Below are positions 1 to 10,509 of a stretch of DNA of 64,000 nucleotides, one piece after another. A program made the position numbers and the translations under genes. Each line of letters opens with the position of its first letter. Within the stretch, counting starts at the first letter, position 1. The notes under the pieces were generated by a model. That model worked only from the letters and a program-made list of their open reading frames with translations, ran no database searches and was not told the DNA's origin. The stretch comes from Allium sativum. Its lineage: Eukaryota > Streptophyta > Magnoliopsida > Asparagales > Amaryllidaceae. The stretch covers positions 34,523,159-34,587,158 of the forward strand of contig CM060909.1 in assembly GCA_030737875.1 (NCBI GenBank), written 5' to 3'.

Positions 1-1140
1 AGTTCTTTTATAACGAAGTTATAAATGAAGTGAAAAGAATTATCATGTGATAATTCAGAAATAGAAATACAAACGTGAAATTGGAATTTTGAAATGAAAT
101 CTCAAAATAAGATGTGAAAAGGAAATTTTAAATATATAATTCAAATGAAATTTGAGTATAACATTTGAATTTTTAAGGGGTTTAAATACTTGAATTTTAA
201 AAGGAGATTGAATATTAGAAATTCAAATAGAAGTTCAAATAGAATTTGAATAGACGAAATTAGAATGAAAAATAGATTTGAATTCAAGGAATTAAAATAA
301 AATTTGAATTCAAAGGAATTCGAATAAAGAAATTCAAATAGAGATTTCAATGTAGAATTTCAAAATAGAATTTGAAATATAGTATTTCAAAGAAGAATTC
401 AAATGTGAAATTTGAATAGAGATTTGAATGGAATTTAGATATGAAATTTAAATAGAGATTTGAAACAGAAATTCAAGTGTTGAATTTGAACATGGAATTG
501 AATACAGAAATTCAAGTAGAAATTTGAATATGAGATTTCAAAATAGAATTTGAATATAAACTTTGAAAATAGAATTTCAAAGTAGAATGGGAAATGGAAT
601 TTCAAATAGGATTTCAAATAGGAAATCCAAAGGGTTTTGAAATGGAATTTGAATTCAAGGGAATTAAAATGAATTTGAATATTAGAAATTCAAATGGCGT
701 TGAAAATGGGTTTGAATACTAGAATTCAAATGGTGTTGAAAATGAATTTGAATGTTAGAAATTCAAATGGGGTCGGAAATGGAAAATGGAATTTGAATGT
801 AAGATATTCAAATTGAATTCAAATAGGAAATAATCTATGGGATTTGAATATGAAATTCAAATGAGTCTTAAACTATGGAATTTCAAATATAGAATTTAAA
901 AAGGAGTTTGAATATTTGAATTCCAATAGAATTCAAATATAGAAATTGGATTATAGCAGTTCAAAGGGAATTTAAAAATAGAGTTTAAATAAGAGAATTC
1001 AAATGAATTCAAACATCGAATTTGAATATAGGGAATTCAAATAGAAATTCAAGTATTGAATTTGAAAAGGAATTGGGATTTAAAAATATGGAATTCAAAA
1101 GATTGGAATTTGAATCAAGGAATTCAAATGGAGTTAAATG
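1..1140. repeat. AT-rich degenerate minisatellite of inverted TTCAAAT / ATTTGAA words
   Basis: The whole stretch is built from short units alternating ATTCAAAT and AATTTGAA with variable spacers of roughly 10-25 bases, so almost every unit can pair with its neighbour. It is strongly purine-biased on the plus strand. No gene, LTR end or primer-binding site is visible. The small reading frames on the minus strand are Phe/Asn/Leu-rich products of the repeat and are not believable proteins. Similar AAT/GAA-rich wording occurs in the internal region of element D (about 4730-5400), so the array may be an expansion of such sequence; that link is inference. Confidence 0.75.
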
Positions 1141-2270
1141 AAGTTGAATTCATTTTAAAGAAGTTTAACGTTTATATTTATAAATATAATTAAAACGAAC
1201 TCGCCGCAGAGCTGCAGTTCGTAAAATAGCGATTCGAACTTCAATCGAGTATACAGAACCCAATTGAAGTCGAAACTCTTTGAAACAAGAAACGTCAGGG
1301 CCGATTTGATAATAGTTTTCTAATGAAGGAGAAAAATCTGAATTTCGTCGTATAGATTTTGAGTTATGTCAAAATCAAATTTTCAGAAAAGCAGCGCCAT
1401 AATCGTTTTAAAACCATAATGGTTTATTTAATATTATAAAAGGATTTTTAACAAATAAAAATCCGAAGTTTCTATTTAGAGAATTTCAGAGTTGAGTTGT
1501 AAAATATATGCGAATTCAAAGTTGTGTAAATGAATATGATTTTTGAAACAGAAACCAGATTTTGATTTATTGAAAAGAACTAACTAAATTGAATTGAAAT
1601 TAGTTAATGAGATTTCGAATTAATATTGGGCTTTAAATAAGTGAATTCGATTTGAAAATTTATATTCGAAATCAAACAGGAAACTAGAATTGAAATTGAA
1701 ATTCAATTTGGTCATGAACGAGTTAAATATTTTGTTTGAAAATGCTATGTTCAAATAAAGGAGTAAAATAGGCAAAATGGCCGATTTAAAGAATAAATGG
1801 GTGGAACTGAATTCAAACAAATAGATTGAGTTAAATTGAATTAGAAACAGGTGAACAGGTGTTAAACAGATATGGGATGGAGTATATGAAGGTTTAAATT
1901 TATGTGCTCGACAAAAAGGTACATGTTTAATTCATATATGAGGTTTTATGCGCCGTATCGGCAAGCCGCTTGGCTTTTTCTTTTTCTTTTTGAAATTAGA
2001 AGATACCGGGAAGCTATTTGAAATTTCCCGATGCTCCCGATATAGGGGAGGTTATGGCGAAATTTTCCGGAAATTTAAGGAGTTAGAATATTTTTAAGAA
2101 ATTGGACAATTAGAAATCTATATATCGATATATATAGAATTCGACAAGGAAACGAAATCAAAATATAGCGTAAAAGGCCAATATGGTTATTGAAATATTT
2201 GGATAACAAATATTGACAAGGAAATGGGAAAGTGATTTAATTAATGAATATTAATTAAAGAGCCCAGTGA
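1141..2270 (+). mobile_element. scrambled LARD-like remnant (LTR-start-like then internal-like)
   Basis: From about 1160 to 1450 the sequence aligns by eye, with many changes, to the early part of the element D 3' LTR (about 6090-6400), including the stretch with CGAACTTCAA and ATTTCGTCGT. From about 1900 to 2100 it instead matches the end of a LARD internal region (element D 5480-5680): a Y-GACAAAAAGGTACATG-like word, GGTTTTATGCGCCG, then the GGCAAGCCGCTTGGC palindrome and a GGCGAAATTTTCC block. Order is therefore LTR start, internal end, then LTR middle, which is not a normal element. It is best read as an old rearranged copy. No protein is encoded. Confidence 0.5.
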
Positions 2271-3689
2271 TTTGTTTGATATGTTGGATGAACACTTGTT
2301 TTTATTCGATAGTTAAATCACAGACTATCGAAGTTTTGACCATCGTTGTCAATATGGAGAGACCGGTTGGATTATCATCCGAAGAACCACTCCGTATCAG
2401 CATAAGCGTTGCGAACCAAGTATGCTGAATATATTGAAGACGGAGTAAAGTGCAAGGGCTTTTCTATTTATAGAAATAGTGCCTTCGGTTTCGTTCAATC
2501 CCAGAACGAACGTAAATGGACGAATGTCTGACAGAGTATTTCCAATGATCAAATGGGTTGGTCTGTATGAATATATATGGTTGCAACGGATTTATCCCTT
2601 AGCATAATATCCAGAATATTTGTGCAAACTCAACTAGTGATTAACGGATCTGACAATGTGGCATTCAAAGTGATTGTGCTATCAATGAATGGTAAGTATG
2701 CGTAGCCTCAGGCCTCAACAACCGGGAAAGGACAAAAATCGGGCAGGCAGCATGGCTATGTGGGTCGCACCCATTAGGGTGTATAATCACCTATCTAGAG
2801 AAATTCCTTTTGTTTCTAAATCTATCGATTCTGCCCATTCGGGAAACGGTGGTTTGAGTCCAACCGTTGGTGATATACATTCGATACACTCAAGCGAAAT
2901 GAGTGGTCGGTCATGTGTGGGCCGGGTTGCAAGATGTTCTTGTTGAACCCAGGTGTATTCGCCTCTAGAGATGCACTGTCGGAAGGTGGTCCCATACCTT
3001 GTCCTGTTGGAAATCCAATCTCCAATAAGCGCCATGCGGTTTTTGATTTTATACTATATATGTGGAGCGTGAGATGCAAGCGTTCTACTATTTGGTTATT
3101 TATTTGATGTAGACATTACTATAATATCACTGGATTTTCGTATCAAAGTGTTTTGGGTTATAGTAAGGTAAAAACCGTCCGTGTTTATGTGTGGACTGGT
3201 CTTACTATTACCTTTTCTTCTGAAAGGATTTTTAAAGTTAAACAAGTGGTTGGAGTTTACTCACACCAGTCCCATGACTGACCCAGAGTTTATTTTGTTT
3301 TGTTTTCCCTAAACTCTTGGGTGCCCAAATTTGTATGGGCAGTCAAGTGTTTTAGGCTTTTACAGATACACTTGGAGGAGCTTGAAGCAGAAGGCTTCAA
3401 CGTTAGTTATTTAGAGTTACTTCCGCTGGATCAATTGTTATGTGTACTCTGATGATGGTATGTATATATGTACAAAACAGATTTGTATTTCGAAGCTTAT
3501 GTTATATAATATATTTTCTTCGTTCCGCTGTGAGTTGGGATCTTCGTTTTCTTCTATTCTAAGTTTTCTATCTTTCTATTTCTCATCCTCTATCTTCTTT
3601 CTATTAATGGTTCGTATTTCTGTGTTATTTGGGTTGGACGTGTGTTGTATTTAGTCAACTCAGATAGCTCGGATTTGCGGGTCGTTTCA
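2271..3689 (+). mobile_element. LARD LTR fragment, plus orientation (family of element D)
   Basis: This segment matches the second half of the element D 3' LTR (about 34150-35618): the block around ATCGAAGTTTTGACC, the conserved 130-bp block at about 2840-3010, the retrotransposon-like CCCATGACTGACCCAGAG motif at 3270-3290, and an LTR-end-like GCGGGTCGTTTCA at 3677-3689. The last word is a decayed version of the usual GGGTCGTTACA terminus. No PBS follows; instead the sequence jumps directly into another LTR segment. Frames of 60-85 codons here recur in every related LTR and are explained by nucleotide conservation of the block, not by coding. Confidence 0.6.
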
Positions 3690-4020
3690 TTCTACTAGAT
3701 TGTGATTACTTGTGATTAGATGCTATTATAATATCAAAAAAATATCGATTTCCAAATCTATTTGGGTTATCGTAAGGTAAAAACCATCCATGTTTATGTG
3801 CGGATCGGTCTTACGATTATCTTTTCTTTTGAAAAGGATTTTGAAAAGTTAAACCAAACGATTTGAGTTTACTTACACCAGTCCCATTACTGACCCAGAG
3901 TTTTTTTTTTGTTTTCCCTAAACTCTTGGGTGCCCAAATTTGTACGGGCAATCAAGTAGTTCAGGTCTTTACAGACATATTTGGAGGAGCTTGAAGCAGG
4001 AGGCTTCGGGATTATATAGC
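3110..4020 (+). repeat. direct duplication inside LTR-derived DNA (~610-bp offset)
   Basis: The block around 3110-3400 (GGGTTATAGTAAGGTAAAAACC, a CTTACTATTACC word, the CCAGTCCCATGACTGACCC motif, and GGAGGAGCTTGAAGCAG) is repeated at about 3720-4010 with moderate divergence. The second copy belongs to the 5' LTR of element D; the first belongs to the fragment on its left. Confidence 0.7.
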
Positions 4021-4330
4021 TGTTGTTAATTCTGCTGTGTGTAAGTGTTGTTCTCTGATAATGTTATTCCATATATATATATATATATATATATACTGTT
4101 TTATTGCAAAGTTATGTTATATATTACATTTTATTCGTTCCGCTGTGATATTCGTATTACCCTGATTCGGTTCTGTGGCGATCTTCTTCTTCTTCTATTC
4201 TAATTTTCTATCTTATCTATTCTCACCCTCTAACTTCTTTCTATTAATGATCATGAATTTCCGATGTCTGAATAGTCAACATGGTAGTTTTGTGTTCATT
4301 TTCGGAGTCGAAAATCCCTGGGTCGTTACA
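3690..4330 (+). mobile_element. element D, 3' end of the 5' LTR (truncated copy)
   Basis: This stretch matches the end of the D 3' LTR (34955-35618) with several percent differences and ends GGGTCGTTACA at 4330, directly followed by the primer-binding site. Only about 640 bp of this LTR is contiguous; upstream it joins another LTR fragment at a CATTCTACTAGATTG word shared with both contexts. It contains an AT dinucleotide run at about 4072-4094 and a TTC run near 4183. The full LTR of this family is about 5.9 kb, so this end is truncated or rearranged. Confidence 0.75.
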
Positions 4331-4331
4331 G

Positions 4332-4343
4332 TGGTATCAGAGC
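4332..4343 (+). promoter_or_regulatory. element D primer-binding site (tRNA-iMet)
   Basis: TGGTATCAGAGC starts one base after the LTR end at 4330. This 12-mer is the complement of the 3' end of plant initiator-Met tRNA and is the standard minus-strand primer site of many plant gypsy and copia elements. It fixes the orientation of element D as plus. Confidence 0.9.
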
Positions 4344-5808
4344 TTAAGGTTCAGTAATTACCTTGGCTTTGTGGCGTGACTCAATAGAGATAGGGTTAGC
4401 AATACCATAGATTGAGTTTGAGTGTATATATACGAGAGAACGTGTTTGTAAATTTTATGAAAATTGTTTTATATTGTGAAGATTTATCGGTTGGGTAGTT
4501 TGTGAATTCTGGTCGATCAGTTTGATCCACTATATTGATAGGGGTTCCTAAACACTCAAGTACGATAAACCGACACAGTATGTTTTGAAAGAGGGTAAAT
4601 GAAATAATTTAACCCAAATTATATTTCGATATAAACAAATGATTAATACTGGAAATATTATAGTATGTTGGATGTGTTAGTTGTTATGATAATCAGATAA
4701 GGATTATAAAAAGTGAAATGGTTAAACATAACCAATTAGAATTCATATAAGTGTAATATATGGAATCAAATGAATTAAATCTGAATTTAAAATCAGAATT
4801 GGAATTAAAATTCCTAAAAGCTGAAAGAGTGTTTGTAAGTGGATTTGGATTAAGTAGATGAGAATTTTAAAATCCTGGGAGATTTTAATTGTTTTCCAAA
4901 CATTATAAAGATATTTTGAAATAATTTCAAACTGGTAATGATTAAGAATATAGTATTGAACTCACTTCGATAGCTGGGAAACAACTCTGATGATGTTGGC
5001 CACATCATCAGCATTCATTTTCGAGTTGTAAGTGATGGATTACTACCAAAGAGATTGTTTTTGAATTGTTTTAAGGAAACAAGTTGTTTTGAATCCTAGA
5101 AAGGAAAGTTTGATTTTCATATGGTAAACTGTTTAAAACTCTCGGGAAGAGAACGTTTGAATTAAAAACAAATTTAAATAGAAATTTGTGAAACCGAGCT
5201 GGAATTGAATTGAGACCAATTAACTGGAAATTGAATTGGATATGATACATCAAGTAGAACCAGATTTTGAATTGCGAGATAGAATCTGAAATGGTATTGG
5301 ATTGGTGAGTTAGGAGTTTGGAATCGAGAATGGAACTCGAGTTTGAAATGGAATATGGCTTTAGATAAGCGAATAATTGTGTTGACATTTGATTGATTGA
5401 AATTGATTGGAAATCGATTGGTATAGACGAATATATGATCAGCAGGTATTGAGTAGAAGTAAGTGCAAGAATTTAATGATATGCCCAACAAAAAGATACA
5501 TGTTTAAATTTCCATATGAGGTTTTATGCGCCGAATCGGCAAGCCGCTTGGCTTTTGATTTTTTTTTTGAAAAGAAAAGGCCTAGAGAGGTGAATTGGGG
5601 TTTGAACTATTGACCGGTACTAAGGAGGTGCTGGCGAAATTTTCCAAAAATTTAAGGTGTTAGAAAATTTTCAGAATTTTTGAAAATTTTCGTTAATAGG
5701 AATAAATTAATATTTAATTGAATTTAAACTTGATTCAGTTGAAACTGAAGTTAACAAGTAAACAAATAAATTGTAACCCAGTCGATAGGGTTTGTTTCCT
5801 ACCTTGGC

Positions 5809-5844
5809 AATTTCGAGGACGAAATTATTTTAAGGGGGGAAGAA
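5809..5844 (+). promoter_or_regulatory. element D pre-PPT hairpin and polypurine tract
   Basis: An inverted repeat AATTTCG / CGAAATT with a 4-base loop (5809-5826) is followed by the purine run AAGGGGGGAAGAA (5832-5844) that ends exactly at the LTR start TGTAACG. The PPT primes plus-strand DNA synthesis in LTR retrotransposons. The hairpin recurs before the PPT of elements A, C and, imperfectly, B. Confidence 0.88.
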
Positions 5845-6926
5845 TGTAACGTCCCGTATTTTTACGGTAAAATAATTAATTTATTTAATTATTTAAATAG
5901 TGATTTAGAGAATTAAAATGGTTGTTTAATTTAATTATATGGAATATTTAATTAATATATATTTAAATAATATATTTATTTCTGAAATAATCGAAATATA
6001 GTGAATTGATGATATGGCGTGCACTAGACCATTTAAAATATATATAATCTAGTTTGAAATTTGAATTAGAATAATGAATATATTATATAAACGACAGTTG
6101 AACGTATAATTTATATTATAATTATAATCGAGCTCGAAATGGCGTAGTAGCTCGCTATTTGGCGATTTGAACTTCAACAGAATATGCAGGGTTCGTTTTA
6201 AATCGGATTTTTGCAAAACAAGAAACATTAGGAGCTGATGAAGTATATTTTTCTGATGGAAGAGAAAAACTAGGATTTCGTCGTGTAGATTTTTAGTTAC
6301 GCCCAAATCAAATTTTAGAAAAGTCGCTATGGAATTCCTTTATAATTTATAATGATTTATTTATATTTTAAAAAGGGATTTCATTATAAATCGAATATCG
6401 ATTTATATCGGGATTTGAAATATCGAGTTAGAAACCCATATAGGAATATTCTGAAGCTTTGTAATATTCTGTTGTGAATAGATGCAATAATATTTATTTA
6501 TAAATATTAAATTTAATTCTTTTTAAATATATTTGTATATTTAAAAGGGTCATTTAGAGCTTTAAAAATAGCCAGTTTTGCAAACGACCTCCGAATTCGA
6601 CGAAACTAATTTTGTTGGATCTACAATATTAAACTATTGTTAGATTTCAATGTTTGTGATTTTTGAAGTCAGTATGTGGCCGTACGGGATTTTAATATGC
6701 AATACAGTCGATAATTTGATCTTTAAAAATATGATGTGTGAGCAAACGGAATCGGAATTCGACGAAACCAGTTTCGTTATGACCGTAATGTCGAACTGTA
6801 GCTGCATGTCCATTTCCGTGATTTTTGGGTATTATATGTGATCACAGAGATTTTTAAAGGATGAGTGCAAACAGTGTTCGAATAAAAATAAATATAATAA
6901 GCAAATAAAAAATGAATAAACTACCC

Positions 6927-6934
6927 TATAAATA
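6927..6934 (+). promoter_or_regulatory. TATA box of element D LTR promoter
   Basis: CCCTATAAATACTC at this position is a canonical plant TATA context, about 1.08 kb into the LTR. Equivalent TATA boxes lie about the same distance into the LTRs of A and C, which supports it as the U3/R boundary promoter. Confidence 0.65.
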
Positions 6935-8219
6935 CTCATAAACGTCAGCTAACCCTAAATTTATTTCTCCTGGTCAAGGAATGCGCCGCCACCAACAAAT
7001 ATTTACACAGTAAAAAAATCCTCCTTTTAAAATCAAAATAAAATCAATCAAAAATATATAAATTAATTCACTTGTATATTCGTTCTCCTCTAAGGTTGCT
7101 CTTCAGGTTGATATCAGTTTGAAGGGGTTCAAAGTGTATTTTTTGTCGCTGGAAAATGTACAGCGTCCTTCCTCTTGAGCCTAGGGTTGATCGATGCTCA
7201 GATTTGGTGCTTCGATGAAGGATTTAGAGTTCGTATTTGAGTTCGGTGTTGGTTTTAGCACTTATACGAAATTTTTGGGGTTTTATTGCATCAAAAAGTG
7301 TCGATCCAATACTAGGTTGCATGAGGAGTCTCGAACGACGGATTTATTTTGATGAGATCGAATTGGGGTTAAGTGGCATAGGAATGAAGAGTGGATGAAG
7401 ATATGAATTATGGTAATTTTTGTGAGATTTATAAGTGGAAGGAAAGAGAGCGGTTGGAGCTGGAAATTTCGGTAATGGTGAAGAAGTACAGCAGCTCACG
7501 TTCGATCCTGGAGGAAGAAGAACTTTGGTGCGATAGTGGATTTGAATGGGCCGATGGATTTAAGGTGAAGCTCAACCAAGAAATATATATATACCCTAAG
7601 TTATTTTAGTTTTGATTAGTACGTTAACTGGTTAATTCAATAAGTTCTTCACACATTATCATAATTCAACGAAACAAGATCCGTTGGGATCGTGTGGACG
7701 GTGGCTACACCTTGGAACTGACCGGGAGTGAATTGGAGCTCGTTTGGATTTATGGTGAAATTAAACGCCTGAATCAAATTAATGACCAATTATCGTTATT
7801 TAATGATAACCGTCCAATGTGAGTAAAACTCACTAACTCTTCTCAGCTATATTTTTATAACATATTTTTAGAAATGACGAATGATGGTTGTTTGTTGTGT
7901 GTTGGCTGTTTGGTTGAACTGCTAGTTAATTGGTTGAAAATATCGATAACGATATATATAAATCGTTAATCGAATATTGATTCTGTTTGTCAGAATATTT
8001 TATATCCGTGTTATTTATGTTGATTAACATCTGTGGGTGCAGGGAAACAGGTTGGAGGGATCCAAGTGGATTCCTCAACATTTATTTTATTGTTTTCGTA
8101 TATTGTGTTATATAATATGATATGAAATCTGTTGTTGATCTTGTATGGTTGAATGATATCGATCATTGTTATATGGTACGTTAAATACCATAAGGAATAC
8201 TGGAATGTTAAAAAGAAAA

Positions 8220-8660
8220 TTTTCAATGTTATATTGAGAAAGAAATATTTATAAAATCAAAAGATTCTATAAAAAGAAAATATTTATTTAGAAAATAAAT
8301 AGATTAAAAAGGAATATTTATTTGCTAATCAAATAGATAAAATTGAAGGGAAATATTTGTAAAACATTTACAAATAGAATTGAAAAAGAAATGTTTGTAA
8401 ACTATTTACAAATAGAATTGAAAAGAGATACTTATTTGAAACTAAATAGAATAAAAAGAGGAAATATGTGTAAAATAAATAGAAAAGGGAATAGTTAGAT
8501 TATAAAAGGAATTACTTATAAAATCAATAGATTTTATAAATAGAAAATATTTTATAAAATAAATAGAATTATCAAAAAGGGATTTATTTGCTAAATAAAT
8601 AGATTATAAAAGGAAATACTTGAAAAGTGAATAGAATAGTATAAAAGAGGATTATATATT
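8220..8660. repeat. AT-rich low-complexity repeat in element D LTR
   Basis: Repeated units of the form AAATATTTATT-AATAAATAGA-TTAAAAAGG with variable spacing. The mirror-image composition is seen in element A LTRs near 13100-13540 and 30750-31200. Confidence 0.6.
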
Positions 8661-9064
8661 TGAAAGGTTTAGACCCGTGATTCTCACCCCGGTATAAATG
8701 ATATAGATTTAAAGCAAAGATTTTAAATAGAATCTATTATAACTGATAGATTAAGAAAATAATTTTATAAATAATATTTTATAAATTAAATAAAATGTTT
8801 ATCATTGGATAAATAGGATATATAGGTCAGGACTTATATAGAGAAGTAAGAATCTATTTCAACATCGATATTTGAAACTGAATATAGACGAAGAGTTAGT
8901 CGATTAAGAGTTAATCGAATTAGAGTAATTGATTAGTGATAATCAGTTAGAGTTAACCACTTAGAGTAAATTGGTAGAGTTAACTGAATATTAGTTATTC
9001 AATTAGAGTTGATCGAATATAGTTATTAGAGATAGAATTAGTCAAACATAGTTATTCAGGATGA

Positions 9065-9190
9065 GTTGCCATTTCGTACGACTGCTAGCGTAATTCGCAG
9101 GGCTGTAGATAGCCTACGGCGGTCGGATGTTTTTCTGAGGGAATCAGGCGTAACCATTGTGATCACTGCGATCTAGAGTCAAGCGAATGG
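9065..9190 (+). other. conserved GC-richer island in element D LTR
   Basis: A ~125-bp block beginning TTGCCATTTCGTACGACTGC and ending with AGTCAAGCGAATGG sits between low-complexity AT repeats. It is nearly the same as the reverse complement of blocks in both LTRs of element A (12510-12637 and 30163-30290), with roughly 6-8 differences by eye, while the flanks do not align. No start-to-stop frame spans it. Confidence 0.8.
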
Positions 9191-9419
9191 AGTTAAATCG
9201 AATATTAGCCATTCGAAATAAAGTTAAAACAGACATAGTTATTCGAATATAAATTAATCGAATATTAGTTATTCGATAGGAGTTAAATAAGTTGAGTTAA
9301 TAAAGTAAGTTAATCAAGTTGAGTTTATCGAGTTGAGTTAGTCAAGATGAGTTAATCAAACCGAGTTAATCCAAATGAGTTTTTCGAAATAGTTTATTTG
9401 AATAGAATTAAGGGAGTTA

Positions 9420-9600
9420 TTCGAATATAGTTTATTCGAAAGGAGATTTATCGAATGTAAAACATTCGAAGGAGAGTAAATCGAATGTAGGTTGTTCGAA
9501 GGAGAGTAAATCGAATATAGTTATTCGAAGGAGAGTAAATTGAATATAGGTTATTCGAATGGGAGTTAATCAAATAGAGATTACTCGAAAGTGAGTTATA
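9420..9600. repeat. tandem array of TATTCGA-containing units
   Basis: Units of about 28-30 bp reading TCGAATATAG-TTATTCGAAGG-AGAGTAAA are repeated at least five times with small changes. Each unit contains a short inverted repeat (TCGAAT / ATTCGA). Confidence 0.7.
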
Positions 9601-9822
9601 CGTCAGAATCGATTATATATCGAATTAAGGACAGTAATATTTACTCCTCGTTTCAAATCAAGTTTTACTTAATAATAAATATTGTTTGTTAATTTATCCA
9701 AATTAATAAATAAAGTTTATATTTAAGTTATTATACTTTGGAAGTATGGGATTATAATACTGTTGTTATAATCAAATGATTTTGACAAAAGAAGGGGATT
9801 CATACATAGAATCCGAGAGTTT

Positions 9823-9827
9823 CGTCA
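9823..9827. repeat. left target-site duplication of element A (CGTCA)
   Basis: CGTCA precedes the TG of element A; CGTAA follows its CA at 33667-33671. Four of five bases agree, consistent with an aged 5-bp target duplication. Splicing here restores a continuous element D LTR. Confidence 0.6.
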
Positions 9828-10509
9828 TGTAACGACCCGGATTTTTGTGACTTTGGTTATCGACATAAGCACGATGTCGATAACCAAAACATCGAAAAAT
9901 CCTGGTAATTAATGAAAGAAATTAGAGGGTGAGGATAAATAAGATAGAAACTTAGAATAGAAGAAGAAGAAGAAGAAGAAGAACACAACATCAAAGTAAC
10001 ACGAACCTCACAGCGGAAATAACATATAATATATAACATAACTTTGAAATATAACAGTTATGTACACAATAGCACTTATCAGAGTACATCACTTACAACA
10101 CAGCGGAAATAAACTATAGCTATATGATCCAGAAGCCTCCTGCTCCAGCTCTTCAAGTATATCTGTAAATACTGACTACTTGACTGTCCGTACATATTTA
10201 GGCACCCAAGAGTTTAGGGAAAACAACAAAGTAAACTCCGGGTCAGTCATGGGACTGGTGTGAGTAAAATAGTTTAACACAGTTTAACATATATATGATA
10301 TCTCATAAGACCACGCCGTGAATACGGAACGGGTTTTTCCCTTATGAGAATCCAACATCTTTGACAAGCAATATCATTCTGATATTATAATAATGTCTAA
10401 GTACAAATATATACCAATCTAGCAGAAACGCTTTCATCTCACGTTCTACATATATAGTATACAATCAAAATCGCAAGCACGTATTGGATAATGGATTTCC
10501 AACTATGAC

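Larger units (their letters stand above)
4331..5844 (+). mobile_element. element D internal region (non-coding LARD core)
   Basis: 1.5 kb lies between PBS and the 3' LTR. It has no reading frame resembling gag or pol. Landmarks shared with elements A and C, in order: a short stretch after the PBS with CTTGGCTTTGTGGCGTGACTC, a GATGATGTTGGCCACATCATC inverted repeat near 4990-5010, the GGCAAGCCGCTTGGC palindrome near 5540-5555, a GGCGAAATTTTCC block near 5632, and the hairpin plus PPT at the end. Non-coding landmarks kept between families suggest cis functions such as packaging or priming (inference). Confidence 0.75.
5845..9827 (+). mobile_element. element D 3' LTR, first part (interrupted by element A)
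   Basis: The LTR begins TGTAACGTCCCG right after the PPT and runs to 9827, where element A was inserted; it resumes at 33672. Joined length is about 5.93 kb. Order of contents: AT-rich start, U3 with two copies of a CGACGAAAC...GTTTCG motif (about 6598 and 6757), a TATA box at 6927, a moderately GC-rich leader (about 7080-7600), AT-rich low-complexity DNA (8200-8800), the 125-bp conserved island (9065-9190), and a tandem array of TCGAATA / TATTCGA units (9420-9600). No protein gene is supported. Confidence 0.85.

Noticed and set aside
2689..3107. Several short frames with a repeated HSIHSSEMS-type peptide, also at 10439, 18034, 46543 and 54259
   Set aside because: The peptide similarity reflects conservation of the DNA block; frames are on both strands, start and stop at different places, and are broken in other copies. 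The hairpin explains the conservation better.
4332..4343. tRNA gene suggested by tRNA-like sequence at the PBS positions
   Set aside because: Only the 12-base complement to the tRNA 3' end is present; no cloverleaf can be formed at any of the PBS sites.
9961..9985. CRISPR-like or microsatellite gene signal at GAAGAA runs (also 17562, 53615)
   Set aside because: Plain GAA/TTC microsatellite present in each LTR; no spacer structure.
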